Shown here one piece after another: positions 34,281 through 44,958 of a stretch of DNA of 64,000 nt. The notes beneath the pieces are model-generated. The model was not told where the DNA came from and searched no databases. It worked only from the letters and a program-made list of their open reading frames with translations. The position numbers and the translations under genes are program-made. Origin of the DNA: Sternotherus odoratus (Eukaryota > Chordata > Testudines > Kinosternidae). The first letter of the stretch is position 1. Every line of letters begins with the position of its first letter. The stretch lies in NCBI GenBank assembly GCA_032164245.1, contig JAVMKO010000003.1, positions 5,156,651-5,220,650 of the forward strand, in the 5' to 3' direction.

Positions 34281-34654
34281 CAGGGGTGGCCAAATTTATC
34301 AATCCTCTGAGCCACATACAGCAATCTTCAGATGTTTGAGAGCTGGGGCCTGCCTGCTGGGGCTCGGGGCTTCAGCCCTGGGGAGGCGCTGGCCAGGGCT
34401 CAGGGTTTCAGCCTTGCTCCTGCTGAAGCCCGAGCCCTGGCAGGCATCCCTATGAGGCTGAAGCCCCAAGACACCCCCCCCAGCACTGAGCAGAAGACAA
34501 GCCCCTAGCCCCACCACCCTGCCATAGGGCAGAAGCCCTGAGCTCTCCCACCTCCCCAGTCTGATAGGTAGAGAATGGGGGGAGGGTCTGCGGGCCACAC
34601 TTTAACTGTAAAAAGCCCCATGCAGCTCGCCAAGCTGCAGTTTGGCCATCCCTG
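34281..34654. mobile_element. hAT MITE, CAGGGGTGGCCAAA ends
   Basis: The left end caggggtggccaaatttatc pairs with the complement of gctgcagtttggccatccctg. The interior has repeated ggctcggggcttcagccc-type sequence. Flanking 8-mers gtatagct and gcataggc agree only in part. Confidence 0.8.
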
Positions 34655-35772
34655 GCATAGGCAGTGGAGGCTTACATAAATGATTCTTTGTTTTTCAATA
34701 CATCATCAAGGCACTTTTTTGTCTTCTTCCCAGATCGGTAACATTTGCTGCATTTGTAGGCATGCTTTAGGGTCTTCCTCATAGCTTTCAGCTTCTTGCA
34801 GGCACTGCATGCATGTGTATACATGATCAGTTCTAGCTGAGTGATAACTCAGAGTGCGGATGTAAGCTAGCATATTCATTATATGATAAAAATATAACAG
34901 GCATACGGTAAAGGTCACTGATGGGGTTGAATGTTAGTACAGTGTAAGCCTACAGGTTTCACAGATATCGGGATACTGTTGGGGAGGAGTGGGTTTTTTT
35001 AAAAATAAGTGGGAGAAACAGTGGGGGTGCACTGTCAGGAGGCAGTCCCTGGTTAACCAGGAGTTGGATAAAATAGCCATTGTTCTATATTTAATGGCTG
35101 CATTTTTTGTTTGCAGATGTTCCAAAGCCACACATGTATGGAGTGTTTGTGAGAGCTTAAAATACCCCAGTATTCACTCTCTGCTTGGTTTAAGTATTCT
35201 GCAGGATTCGGAAAACAAATCTACACAATTTTATTTCTCTGTAGGATTATTCTAACCTAGATCTACTATTAAAGCCTAAGGTACATCCTTGATCATGTAC
35301 ATGAAGGAGGGATGGCTTGTTGTAGAAGATGATTTGGCATGTTTGCTAGGAAAAGACTTCTCAGCAGTGAGGCGGATTGCGATTTGCATCCCAGGGAATT
35401 GCAGAATGAATCATCATACAGCTAGTGGAGTTGGGTTTAGGATCAACCTCCAAACCATTTTCAGTTGAACAGGTGCTTGATTATGTGTAAGTGTGTGTTG
35501 GGGGAGTCAGGGAGGGGGTGTTTCCTGCTGAGGCCTTGAACAGGGTAAGATATGTAACTGACCTGTTTACTGGTAGCTTTTGTATCTCTAGGGCTTAGTT
35601 GTTTAGCCAAATACCACCTGATTCCTTCCTATAACGCTCCACTTTAAACAGCAATTGTGGTGTCATGCTTGAGTGCAGGGAAGGATTTTGTACTCTATTT
35701 TTGAGAATAGTTCATGTTTATAGGCTCTTGGTTGCCGTGTTAAGGCTGCTGTTAAAAGTTTTCCTGTTTGCC
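34655..35772. other. No gene recognised
   Basis: Unique AT-rich DNA. No repeat family or exon seen. Confidence 0.45.
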
Positions 35773-35780
35773 CTCCCAGC

Positions 35781-36032
35781 CAGGGCCGGCTCCAGGCCCC
35801 AGCATAGCAAGCAGGTGCCTGTGGCAACTCTCTGTAAGGGGCAGCATTCCCGTTGCACCCCCCCCCCCCCCCGCTTTGCTCCTCCGGCTGTACCGCAGTT
35901 GCGCTGTCCCCCCCCCCCCCCCCCCCGCTTAGTTCCTCCAGCTGCTCTGTGGCTGCGCTGTCCCTCACTCCTTCAGCCCCCCCCCCCCCCCCTTTTTTGC
36001 TTGGGGTGGTAAAAAAGTTAGCACCGGCCCTG
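35781..36032. mobile_element. hAT MITE with poly-C tracts and perfect TSD
   Basis: The ends are CAGGGCCGG and its complement. The duplication ctcccagc is exact at 35,773-35,780 and 36,033-36,040. Three long C-tracts (about 35,858, 35,910 and 35,979) are separated by related cttgctcctccggctg-type units, so the interior is a decayed tandem repeat. Confidence 0.9.
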
Positions 36033-36040
36033 CTCCCAGC

Positions 36041-36639
36041 TCCATGAAAGCCCCTCTGACCACAGTTCTTGGTGGTTGTTTGAGCACTGACTACAGGCTG
36101 CCTCTGCTTCTTCATTAAAAGAGGGATTGTGTTGTCTGTCCACAGAGCAGCTGCTGCTAACACATACACTTGTGATTTGCAGCAAGCCCTCTTGACACAA
36201 CGAGGAATGTTGATCTGAGCGACATGTGTTCCCTCTGCTCTGTTGGGATTGCTGTGGAATCTTTGTTTGCCCTCTTCAGGATTTTACAGATTGGAATTGT
36301 GTCCAATGTTTCTGACGAGAGTAAGATCCTTCCCAGGTGTGTGTTCACTACTTTGGTAGCATGTCAAGCAGTACGGCGGCTGTGTTTGACCAGCTTTGTC
36401 TTTGGCTTCATTAGGCTCTGGGTAGTTCCAGATATTGTAACAAACCTTGTGATTATGAGGCTTGGAAGTTATCCCAGTGAATTTTGCTTGATTAGGTGGG
36501 ATCATGGATTGCTGCAAAAATATAAATTCTATATGGTCTGTGTAGGGAATAGTACCCCAATATGTCTGGTATCCTTAATTTCAAAATTCCAGATGCAGAA
36601 TACGTGGCTGGCTGTGCTGTAAGCCTGCACAAATATTTT
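36041..36639. other. No gene recognised
   Basis: The 132-codon frame at 36,224-36,622 has hydrophobic stretches but no recognisable family, no clean splice boundaries and an overlapping minus-strand frame. I treat it as chance. Confidence 0.4.
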
Positions 36640-36765
36640 AAAAAACAAGCTGATTATTATTTGTATTTTGGTAGCATCTAGAGCTCTCAGATGAGTTCAG
36701 GATTCCATTTTGCTGAATGCTGTTTGTAGATGCTCATGGTAACAGTTCGCCCTGCCTCAAAGAAC
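36640..36765 (-). repeat. L2/MIR-like tail repeat
   Basis: Complement of the repeat at 11,028: 'attatttgtattttggtagc' at the tail end, then attccattttgctgaatgctg and 'cctcaaagaacctaca'. Confidence 0.6.
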
Positions 36766-36799
36766 CTACACTTGAAATAGACCAAGTCATAGGGAGAGA

Positions 36800-36950
36800 G
36801 AAAGGAAAATAGTATTGTCCTCTTTTTACAGATGAGGAATTGAGATACAGAGGGACTAAGGGACTTACTCAGGGACCCACAGGAAGTCTGTTGTGGAGCC
36901 AGGAATTAAACTTCAATTTCCAGAGTCCTAGACCAGTGCCTTAATTGCAT
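36800..36950 (-). repeat. MIR SINE fragment
   Basis: Complement MIR: 'ttttacagatgaggaattga', gatacagaggg, 'gacttactcagggacccac' and gccaggaattaaacttc. Confidence 0.75.
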
Positions 36951-37452
36951 GTACTAACCTCTGTTCCTTCAAATCTTTAATCAAAATCAATTTCCTGGAT
37001 GATGCCTCCAGGCAACTGTCATCTGAAAACAGCTAGATAGATGGCTGGCCAGGACTTCTGATGTTTTGGGGTTTTCTTCCCCCCCCCCCACATAAATAAA
37101 TTTGAAACCATCTAGATGGGCATAGATCTGGTCAATGAAGATGCATTTTCTTGCTACCACTTCCTTTGACCTGCCTCTAGAGTCCCTTTTTTGTTTTTTT
37201 GTAAAACCCATTCATTGTATGTTGTCTTAACTCCTGCCCCACAGAGTTTACAATTTTATTATCTTTTACTGAGTATTTACATTGTGTCCAGTACAATGGG
37301 GCTCTAAATCTAACTGGGGTTGAGGTTCTAGATGCTATCAAAGTATGAACAAATGACTTAAGCTCCTAGATGAATTAATGTTCAGAATTGAGGAAGAGAA
37401 GACCTGAATTACATTCTGGAGAGAGGAGTTTTTTAATGTCTAAATCCTCCAA

Positions 37453-37743
37453 TTGGATGCTCTGCTAACACACTGGCTATGGGGTTATACTACTGAAAAC
37501 GATCTGGGGATTATAGCAGATCACAAATTGAATACGAGTCAACAATGTGATTCAGTTGTGAAAAAGACTAATATTCTTCTGGGGTGTATTGACAGGAGTA
37601 TCATATATAAGACACGGGAGGTCATTGTCCCAGTCTGTTCGGTAGTGGTGAGGCCTCAGCTGGAGTACTGGGTCCAATTTTGGGCACCATATTTTAGGAA
37701 AATTGTGGCTAAATTTGGAGAAAGTCCAGAGGAGAGCAAATGA
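37453..37743 (+). pseudogene. CR1 ORF2 reverse-transcriptase C-terminus, fragment
   Basis: A 96-codon frame reads like the end of CR1 ORF2. ENDLGIIADHKLNTSQQCD and LLGCIDRSIIYKTREVIVPV are followed by RPQLEYWVQFWAPYF, the well-known 'LEYCVQFWAP' block of CR1 and related retroposons. In an intact element this protein copies the CR1 RNA at a nicked target. The N-terminal endonuclease and the RT catalytic motifs are missing through 5' truncation, and the frame shifts after EESK. It is not functional. Confidence 0.88.
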
Positions 37744-37893
37744 TAGAAGGTCAGCTTTTCTAAACCTATGAGGAAAGGTTTAAAAAAACCCTTGACATCT
37801 TTAGTCTTGAAAATAAGAAGAGTGAAGGGGATCTGATATGTCTCCAAGCATGTTAAGAGCTGTTATAGACAGGACTGTGATCGACTGTTCTCC

Positions 37894-38090
37894 ATGTCCG
37901 CTGAAGGTAGGACACAATGTAATAGGCTTAATCTGCAGCAAGGAAGATTTAGGTTAGATACTAGGAAACACTTTTTAACTCTAAAGGCAGTTAAACTCTG
38001 GAATAGGCTTCCAAGGGAGGTTGTGGAATCCCCATCATTAGAGGTGTTTAAGACCAGGTTGGACCAGCCCTGTCAAGGATGGTCTAGGTC
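37894..38090 (+). pseudogene. CR1 ORF2 C-terminal tail, fragment
   Basis: It continues the same element in another frame: LQQGRFRLDTRKHFLTLK, then LWNRLPREVVESPSLEVFKT, matching the last conserved block of CR1 ORF2 (NRLPREVVESPSLEIFK). A nested hAT element ends the match at 38,090; the residues beyond are hAT sequence, not CR1. Confidence 0.88.
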
Positions 38091-38386
38091 AGGAGTTAGG
38101 CAACCTATGGCGTGCATGCCAAAGGCGACATGGGACCTCATTTTCAGTGGCACTCACACTGCCTGGGTCCTGGCCACTTGTCCGGGGTCTGTTTTAATTT
38201 AATTTTTAATGATGCTTCTTAAACATTTTTAAAACCTTATTTACTTTACATATAACAGTTCATATATTCCAGACTGATCAAGACCTTCTAAAAACGTTAA
38301 CATGTATTACTGGCATGTGAAACCTTAAATTAGAGTGAATAAATGAAGACTTGGCACACCACGTCTGCAAGGTTGCTGATCCCTTG
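38090..38386. mobile_element. hAT MITE nested in CR1
   Basis: The left end caggagttaggcaacc pairs with the complement of ggttgctgatcccttg. The flank tctaggt is exact at 38,083-38,089 and 38,387-38,393 (7 bp, the eighth base lost). The CR1 sequence continues directly after it. Confidence 0.88.
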
Positions 38387-38468
38387 TCTAGGTTTACTAA
38401 ATTCTGCCTCAGGGCAGGGGCTGGACTTTATGACCTCTTCCAGATCTATATTTCTGTGATTCTATGAC

Positions 38469-39879
38469 CTACAGATAATGTGCGTGGTAGGGTAGTTCTC
38501 TGCCCGTCTTCCATGTTTGTTTATATATTTGTGTGTTACTTACTTTTAAAGGGGAAGGGAATGTTTGAAAAGGGGTTGCTCAGGGTTAAGTGAATAGAGG
38601 AGGACCGGAGAAGAGCGCTAAAGTGGTGGGAAGCATAAGGGGCAGGGAGAGTGAGAGCTGGAGGGTTGCAGTGTTAGAGGAGGGGTTGGCTGAAGTGGGA
38701 GCAGCCACCAATGACGATGCATCAGCTATGGAGTGGGGTGTATCCAGAGCCCAGGCTTCCAACTGGAATGATGTTGGGAGGCCACAAAGGCTCCTCCCTG
38801 CAGCCACTGCTTCTCCCCGTGTGAGGGAGGGGGGAGGGAAAGCTATGCCTCTGTCCTGGTGCCACCACTGGCTATCTGAGTTTAGGATTTGGGGGCTGCT
38901 GATGCTGGCTGCTTTGGGGAAAGGGTTGTATATAGTGATAAATGTGGTACAAAATACCCATAAAGGATGCTGAATTTCTTCTTTTGCAACTACAGTATAT
39001 CCTGGGTACAAATTTACTGTTACATGTTCAGCTGTGAACCCATCTCTGAACATGTCCTGCTAGAATGAGCAAAGCACTGTAGGCAGGTGCTATGGGAGAC
39101 AACCCTGTACTAGCAGAGGGAGGAACTAGATGAGATAATAGGTCTGTCCCCTCTTTCTGATTCTTGAGCCTCTGGTCACGTGTGTGTGGTTGGAGGAAAT
39201 GGCATTGAAAACCCAAAGAGCCTTTTGTTTTAACTTTCCAACTTGAATCCAACTCCAACAAAGCAAATCCCCCAAGCCAGGAAGGAGAAATATAGCTTAT
39301 TGTCAGCTCTGGTTTTCAGACCCTGGAGAAATTGTGGCCAGTGTTTAAGCTGCTATTTCCCAATAAATGCTTTGTATTTTCTCATGTGATGCCTTAAAAA
39401 TCTGGTTCTGTGCTTTTAAAATATCCCAGCATGAACCACAAATGAGTGTTTGTGGAGGAAACTTTCCAGCAGTTTAAGAATTGTTATGGGGTTATTTTTG
39501 CTTTGTTGTTTACATGCTTTTATGTGTCAGTAAGGAATTCTCTTGTCTGGTTCTGGCTTCCTTTGTCAGTAGGAAGCACAGCGGGCCCAGAGCCCAATCC
39601 TGCTCGCAGTGATATCTCTGTGGGTCTTTTGCTCATGACCTCACTGGGATCATGGTCGAGCCCTGTGAAAATACCATGGGAAGGACAACTGGGGAGTCTG
39701 TGTTAGGCTGGGTCTGGCATCTTCTGGGGAGTTTGGGGATGGGGGGAAACCTTGTACCTATCTTGGGTGAGCTTCTCCTGGCAGTCGTGCAGATCAGCAT
39801 TGATGGGTTTGGAAGGAAGCAAAGTCTAATCTTCCCCCGCTTGCCGTGAATTAAGGCCTTTGTGGGTGGCAATTCGGAA
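38469..39879. other. No gene recognised
   Basis: Overlapping frames of 127 and 155 codons on opposite strands (38,586-39,053) have no recognisable domain. No repeat assigned. Confidence 0.4.
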
Positions 39880-40069
39880 GGTGGGGCAGAGGGGTTGAAT
39901 ATTGGCCTGCTAAACCCAGGGTTGTGAGTTCAATCCTTGAGGGGGCCATTTAGGGATATGGGGCAAAAATCTGTTGGATGATTTAATTGGGGAATGGTTC
40001 TGCTCTGTGCAGGGGGTTGGACTGGATGATCTCATGAGGTCCCTTCCAAGGCTGATATTCTATGATTGA
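39880..40069 (+). mobile_element. tRNA/CR1 composite SINE
   Basis: The head is tRNA-like (attggcctgctaaacccagg) with a B-box-like ggttgtgagttcaatcc at 39,920-39,936. The body has ttgagggggccatttaggga. The tail is CR1-like ('tggactggatgatctcatga', gatattctatgattga). This design is known from turtle and crocodilian SINEs that use CR1 enzymes to move. Confidence 0.82.
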
Positions 40070-40444
40070 GGAAGGATAGAGTTATGTCCCAGAGAATCCA
40101 TGTTCCTCCCCAGAGAAAGAGATAAAATGGTGAATCTGAGCTCTCAAAATACACACACGAAGGAGAAATTAACTTATAACTAATAGCTGCAATCCTTTTG
40201 TTTTTAGTAGCACTGATAGACAAGTACGTCTCCTAGGCCTGTTCTCTCCTCCAAAAGCAGTTCAGCTACACAGCTACACAGCTGATGTTTGAAAGATGAC
40301 CAAAGTCAGTGGCCCAGATCCACTCCTCAAATTATTGTCTGTGTAGGATGGGTCTTGTTAGGGTTAGGAAGGATGGAATTCCTTCAATGCTCCTTTTCTC
40401 TTTGACTTACTTTTGTAATTAGGGCCACGGAGGTAAGGGCAATC

Positions 40445-40515
40445 AATAAGATCTGTAGACCCCTTGGAACAGGAACTCCCTGCAGCATCCAATACAGTGG
40501 GGTCTAAGTTCACAC
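40445..40515 (+). repeat. L2-like tail fragment
   Basis: gtagaccccttggaacagg... and 'atccaatacagtggggtcta' follow the pattern at 11,028. Strongly decayed. Confidence 0.45.
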
Positions 40516-40534
40516 TTGCCCCCTAGCTGCTTTC

Positions 40535-40640
40535 ATACACTCTAAGGCCAGATGGGACCATTCTGATCATCTAGTCTGACCTGCTTTGTAACATAGGCCA
40601 GAGAACTTCCCCACAATAATTCCTAGAGCATGCCACCGTG
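40535..40640 (-). mobile_element. CR1 3' end fragment, antisense
   Basis: 'taaggccagatgggaccatt', ctgatcatctagtctgacc and 'taacataggccagagaactt' are the complement of the CR1 3' UTR seen at 1514. Confidence 0.8.
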
Positions 40641-40899
40641 CTGTAAATATTTAATAGTAACCATGCTGTGCGGGATGTAAGCTGATCACTGTCGAGGTCA
40701 GGACAGAATCCTCCTCCACCCCAGCATTGTGCAATAGGCTGGGTGTATTGTGGGGGAATTCCTCTTCCTGGGAAGTATCAGTTACTGCTAGGGGCAGCCA
40801 TTAGATTTGCTGGGCAAACTCTCTGGTCTGATGTGGCACATCCTGTTTTATATCCCTAGGTTTATTATGGGCCTGGTTCTCAGAAGAGCTTGTTTCCTT

Positions 40900-40965
40900 T
40901 TATTTATAATTTATAAGGCAAGAAGGGACCACTGTGATCATCTGGTCTGATGTCCAAAGTCAATG
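40900..40965 (-). mobile_element. CR1 3' end fragment, antisense
   Basis: 'ggcaagaagggaccactgtg' and atcatctggtctgatg are a short complement of the CR1 terminus. Confidence 0.65.
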
Positions 40966-41542
40966 GGAAGTGAGTATAGCGTGGCCTGCTTTTTCAGAGT
41001 TTTGAGCAGCTGGAGTTCCCATTGAGTTATGAGATCTTAGGGCCTGTTTAAATATCTAAATGGAAGTTGTGTGGGTTCTGAGCTGTTCTGAAAATCTCTT
41101 TATGCCTGTTCTTATTCTATAACTCAGGACAAATGTGGTGTTTATTTCCAGGCTGGCGCTGAATATGCAGAATGGTATCTTCTGTTTTCATATAGTAAAC
41201 ACTGAGATTTTGGCTGTCCAGCTACCCTTGCCTGTCTTTTCCACCCACGCTCAGCAGAGAAACGTTTGTTAATAGCTAGGAGAGCAGTGTTTACTCCTGG
41301 AGTGTGCATTTGTTTTGGACAGTGCAAGTGTCAACACCTGCCACTTGCTTCTTTGGCTTTGTTCCTTGGTGTGGTTTCAAAAAAGACCTGCTATTTAAAA
41401 TAATAATTTCTACAGTGGGCAAGCCTGGAAATGTACAGTGTCATTGAACTAGGTCTTTTAAGATGTATTCCCTTAGAACTCTTGTCATTTCAAAGACAGA
41501 GGTGATAGTGAGGAAGGAGCAGTGCCTGGTGAGGGACTGAAC

Positions 41543-41800
41543 ACGACAATGATGGGTTCAGTTTTGCCAACCCCAAATGTTCAAAAATCATGAGTCGTGC
41601 TCACCAAAAATTGTGTTTTGGCTTTAAAATCATGAGACTGTGTAAAAAGAATAGATTTGGCATTCTTTAGATTGGCCTTCTGCTTTTTGAGCCTTCAGGG
41701 TGCACGGGCGTCACATTTTGAAGCTTTCTCCACAGCCACAAGGGCTAGAAAACTTACTTTTTCCTTAAGAACAAAGGCTGAGATCATCACTAAGGCTAAG
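41543..41800. repeat. Unclassified repeat, shared with 55,415-55,700
   Basis: ttttgccaaccccaaatg, 'caaaaatcatgagtcgtgct', 'ttttgagccttcagggtgca' and gctagaaaac recur in the same order at 55,415. The family resembles widespread amniote MITEs that open with tgccaac, but no terminal duplication is clear. Confidence 0.6.
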
Positions 41801-42355
41801 ATTTTGTCATGGTTATTTTTGGTAAAAGTCATGTGCAACTCACGGGCAATAAACAAGAATTCACAGAAGCCCGTGACCTGTCTGTGACTTTTGCTGCTGC
41901 GGCTTGATGGTTTCCCCTGCCACTGTGGTGGCTGGGAGCTGTGGGGTTCCCCCTCTGCCTTCGGCAACTTCAGACGGGCCCCTCTCTGCCTAAGGTGGCT
42001 GGGAGCTTCAAAATAACCATATTTCCCAAAGAGAAAGCAGGACACCCTCAGCTGCTTGCCTGAGGCGTCCCCTCTTGGCAAGGCTGTCGCCTGTCACTGG
42101 AACCCTGAGGAGGGCCCCCTCAGGTGTCTGTCACCTGTTGCTGGGACCTTGCAGGGGGGCCGCTGTTGCCTGTTGCTAGAACCTTGGCAGGTCCCCACTG
42201 GCTGCCAGCTCCAGAGTCCTGCAACCCCTGGGGCTGAAGCAGATAATGTCACAGCGGTATCGGGAAGTCCTGGATGCTGTGACTTCCATGACGTAAACAT
42301 AACCTTTATCATCACACATCCACTTGACTCCAGGAGCTGTGGCTTTAAGGAAAAC
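41801..42355. other. No gene recognised
   Basis: Includes tandem-like phrases 'ctgtcgcctgtcactggaac', 'gtctgtcacctgttgctggg' and 'ccgctgttgcctgttgctag' (42,085-42,180), about 50 bp apart, suggesting a decayed minisatellite within a repeat. Confidence 0.4.
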
Positions 42356-42368
42356 AATAGTTATCATG

Positions 42369-42553
42369 CAGAAGCGACAAAGAGTCCTGTGGCACCTTAA
42401 AGACTAACAAAAGTATTGAAGCATAAGCTTTCGTGGGTATTAGCCCACAAAAGCTTATGCTTCAATATTTTTGTTAGTCTTTAAGGTGCCACAGGACTCT
42501 TTGTCGCTTCTGCAGATCCAGACTAACACGGCTACCTCTCTGATTCTTGACAG
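42369..42553 (+). mobile_element. Penelope-like element tail, palindromic insertion
   Basis: Inverted arms 42,369-42,437 and 42,444-42,512 match at 67 of 69 bases with only 6 bases (tattag) between them. The sense arm continues to the normal PLE terminus 'aacacggctacctctctgat'. Flanks aatagttatcatg (42,356-42,368) and aatagttattatg (42,554-42,566) are a 13-bp duplication with one change. This is the second such structure in the window. Confidence 0.85.
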
Positions 42554-42639
42554 AATAGTTATTATGAGACTCCTGAAAGTTGTAACACTGTTTACAATAT
42601 AGGAACCTGGTTAGAGTAGGGACTGGACGTTGGAGTTCC

Positions 42640-42740
42640 TGGACTCTGTTCTGAGTTTTACCACTGATTCAGAAAGTCACTTATGTCCTATGTGCCTCAG
42701 TTTCTACATAGAAAAATTAGTATTGCCTGGTCTGCTTTTT
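42640..42740 (+). repeat. MIR SINE fragment
   Basis: 'ttaccactgattcagaaagt', cacttatgtcc and 'tgtgcctcagtttctacata' read in MIR sense. Confidence 0.7.
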
Positions 42741-44622
42741 CAAAGTGCTGAGTAGCTACAGCTCCCATTGACTTAATAGGGGTATGGGGTTGTCAGGCAC
42801 TACTGCAAATCGGTTCAGGTAATGCCTGCCTCGTAGCAGTGTGATGCGGTTCAGTGTTTGTATACTGCTATGAGATCCTTGCATGATAGGCACTAAGAGA
42901 TGCCATTTGATTGTGTTTTCGAGCACCAATCCAAATGAGAACTCCTCCTCCTCTTCTAGTTGAGGGTTAAGGAGACATGGAAGGAAAAAGAATGCTAATT
43001 TAAGCACTTTTAGCCACCCACGTGGCTGAAAGTTGTCTTTTAATCCAAAGAGAATTGGTATAGTATGTTTGTAATGGTAAGGAGGAGTCATCCTCTGGGT
43101 TCTTTCCACATTCTTTTCTCCACTAGTGTCTACTATATAGATACACGTACAGCATTTAAATGAAAGTGAGAGAGAATTAACCCTTTGGTAACCACATTTG
43201 ATCACATCTTGAAGCTTAGGTTGGTACGGCTTCAGACTTTCTGGATCCTTGCAGAATTGATACCCACCCTGTGCAGTATCCATAGTCTTAATCTGAAAAC
43301 AATTTCCCTCCTCTCCTTTCTGTTGCTGGGACTCTGCTATGTCAATTTTAGTTTATGACTATGTGGTTGTATTTGTCATGGCACAGGTGCCTGGAGCTCT
43401 GGATAAACATTTTTTTATTATTTGTATCTAAATCCATTTGAGGACAAAAATACAGAATGAAAACCCTTTAAATTAGGTGACACCATGTCATCCCTGCTCC
43501 TTTTTGCCTGTATTTAAAAAGACAACCACCTCACACTTTTCTCATAGTGCAGATTCAGTTTTGCATTTCTACACCTTCATTGTAGCATGAAGTCTCTCAC
43601 AAGGGGCAGTCAGAGAAGACGGAGCTGAACTGACCATTTTCACTCACATGAACACAGAACCTTTAAAGGCAACAAGCCCCTGTTTTAGCTGGGATAATTT
43701 AATAGGCTGTGTGTGCTTGTGTGTTGTAAAAATATTGTTGGTCTGTGAGTTAAATGTGATCTTTTAGAACTGAAGAGTCAAAGTGGAGCCCCCCAAGAAG
43801 TTGTCAGGTTACTCCTTATGAGTGAAAATGTTGATTTATATGACGAGTTTGGTGCTATAGCCCAGGACAACTCAATGAAGTCCCTTCCTATAGTTAAGCT
43901 CAATCATTATCAGTTTAAACTACTTTTTTTACCGAAAAATTACAAGAAGTGTATTTTTTATTTTCACCCTACTTTTGTATCATTCAAATAGATAAAAATA
44001 ATGTATTTTATTAGGAAAATACAGTCCATCGCATGAAATGTATGTATCATGATAATACATTAGCTTGTGTGTATATGCAAAGTTGCCTGTTGAAATAAGG
44101 CTATGTGTTAGTTAGCAAGCTATATACAATAAACAACAGGCTTGCAGGCAAGCTCTGAAGTGTGTGTACATCTGAATGTACTGATGAATCTCACACCCAC
44201 CATGTACACATTTCAAGCTGTTAGTAGATAATGCTTTAAAGTTTTGCCGTGCTAAAATGGAAGAAAACGAAAATCTGTATCCTAATATATTTCAGAACAC
44301 AAGTATTTGGAAGTTTAAAAACAAACAGGTGTAAAGGATGAAGTTGATTGTATGCGCTGAAAATGGAGTGGCCATTTATTAAATATAAATATAGGAAAAT
44401 AGTTCTAAGTCTGCAACAGTAAACTGTTTATTCAAATGAAAAGTTTTATTTGGGGATTAGAGATATATGGCACATGATTCTATTCAGCAATTTTTAAACT
44501 GTAGCTTTTTGTGTGGGGGCAGGTAGTGGCTTCTTTGGGCCCTATACTGCAGGGTGTTCTATAATTGTCCGACCCCAACGCCCCTATAGAGCTAAAGATT
44601 GCATGATCGAGGCCTTAGGTTC
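42741..44622. other. Mostly unique DNA, no gene
   Basis: Positions 42,741-42,800 carry the old repeat phrase 'tttcaaagtgctgagtagct' (also near 40,985-41,040). A 175-codon minus-strand frame (42,756-43,283) overlaps this repeat and shows no domain. Confidence 0.45.
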
Positions 44623-44624
44623 TA

Positions 44625-44956
44625 CAGTAGAACCTCAGAGTTGCGAACACTTCAGGAAGAGAGATTGTAACAGTGAAATGTGTGTAACTGAACAAAACGT
44701 ATGGTTCTTTTAAAAGTTACAAATGAACTTATACAGCTTTGAAACTTTACTATGCAGAAGAAAAATGCTGCTTTCCCTTTATTTTTTTAGTAGTTTACAT
44801 TTAACAAAATACTGTATTGTATTTTCTCCTCCCCGACCCCCTTTACTTGATCTGTGCTGCTGCCTGATGGCATACTTCTGGTTCCAAATGAGGTGTGCGG
44901 TTGAGTGGACGGTTCATAACTCTGGTTCGTAATTCACATGCCCTGAGGTTCTACTG
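44625..44956. mobile_element. Pogo/Tigger-like MITE with TA duplication
   Basis: CAGTAGAACCTCAGAG at the left and cagtagaacctcaggg in complement at the right match at 15 of 16. TA flanks both ends (44,623-44,624 and 44,957-44,958), the Tc1/mariner signature. The subterminal segment gttgcgaacac pairs with gttcgtaattcac. No transposase is encoded in 332 bp. Confidence 0.85.
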
Positions 44957-44958
44957 TA

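Larger units (their letters stand above)
37440..38468 (+). mobile_element. CR1 LINE 3' part, sense, with nested hAT
   Basis: This is the best coding CR1 remnant in the window. It covers the C-terminal reverse-transcriptase segment and the 3' UTR, ending with 'atttctgtgattctatgac', a degenerate octamer tail. A hAT element is inserted at 38,090-38,386. Frameshifts at about 37,745 and 37,880 split the reading frame. The orientation is the same as that of the putative host gene. Confidence 0.9.

Noticed and set aside
35663..36169. 168-codon minus frame with Gly-rich stretches
   Set aside because: The Gly runs are the C-tracts of a hAT MITE read in complement.
42756..43283. 175-codon minus-strand frame
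   Set aside because: It starts in unique DNA and ends inside an old repeat phrase. No recognisable domain or splice context.
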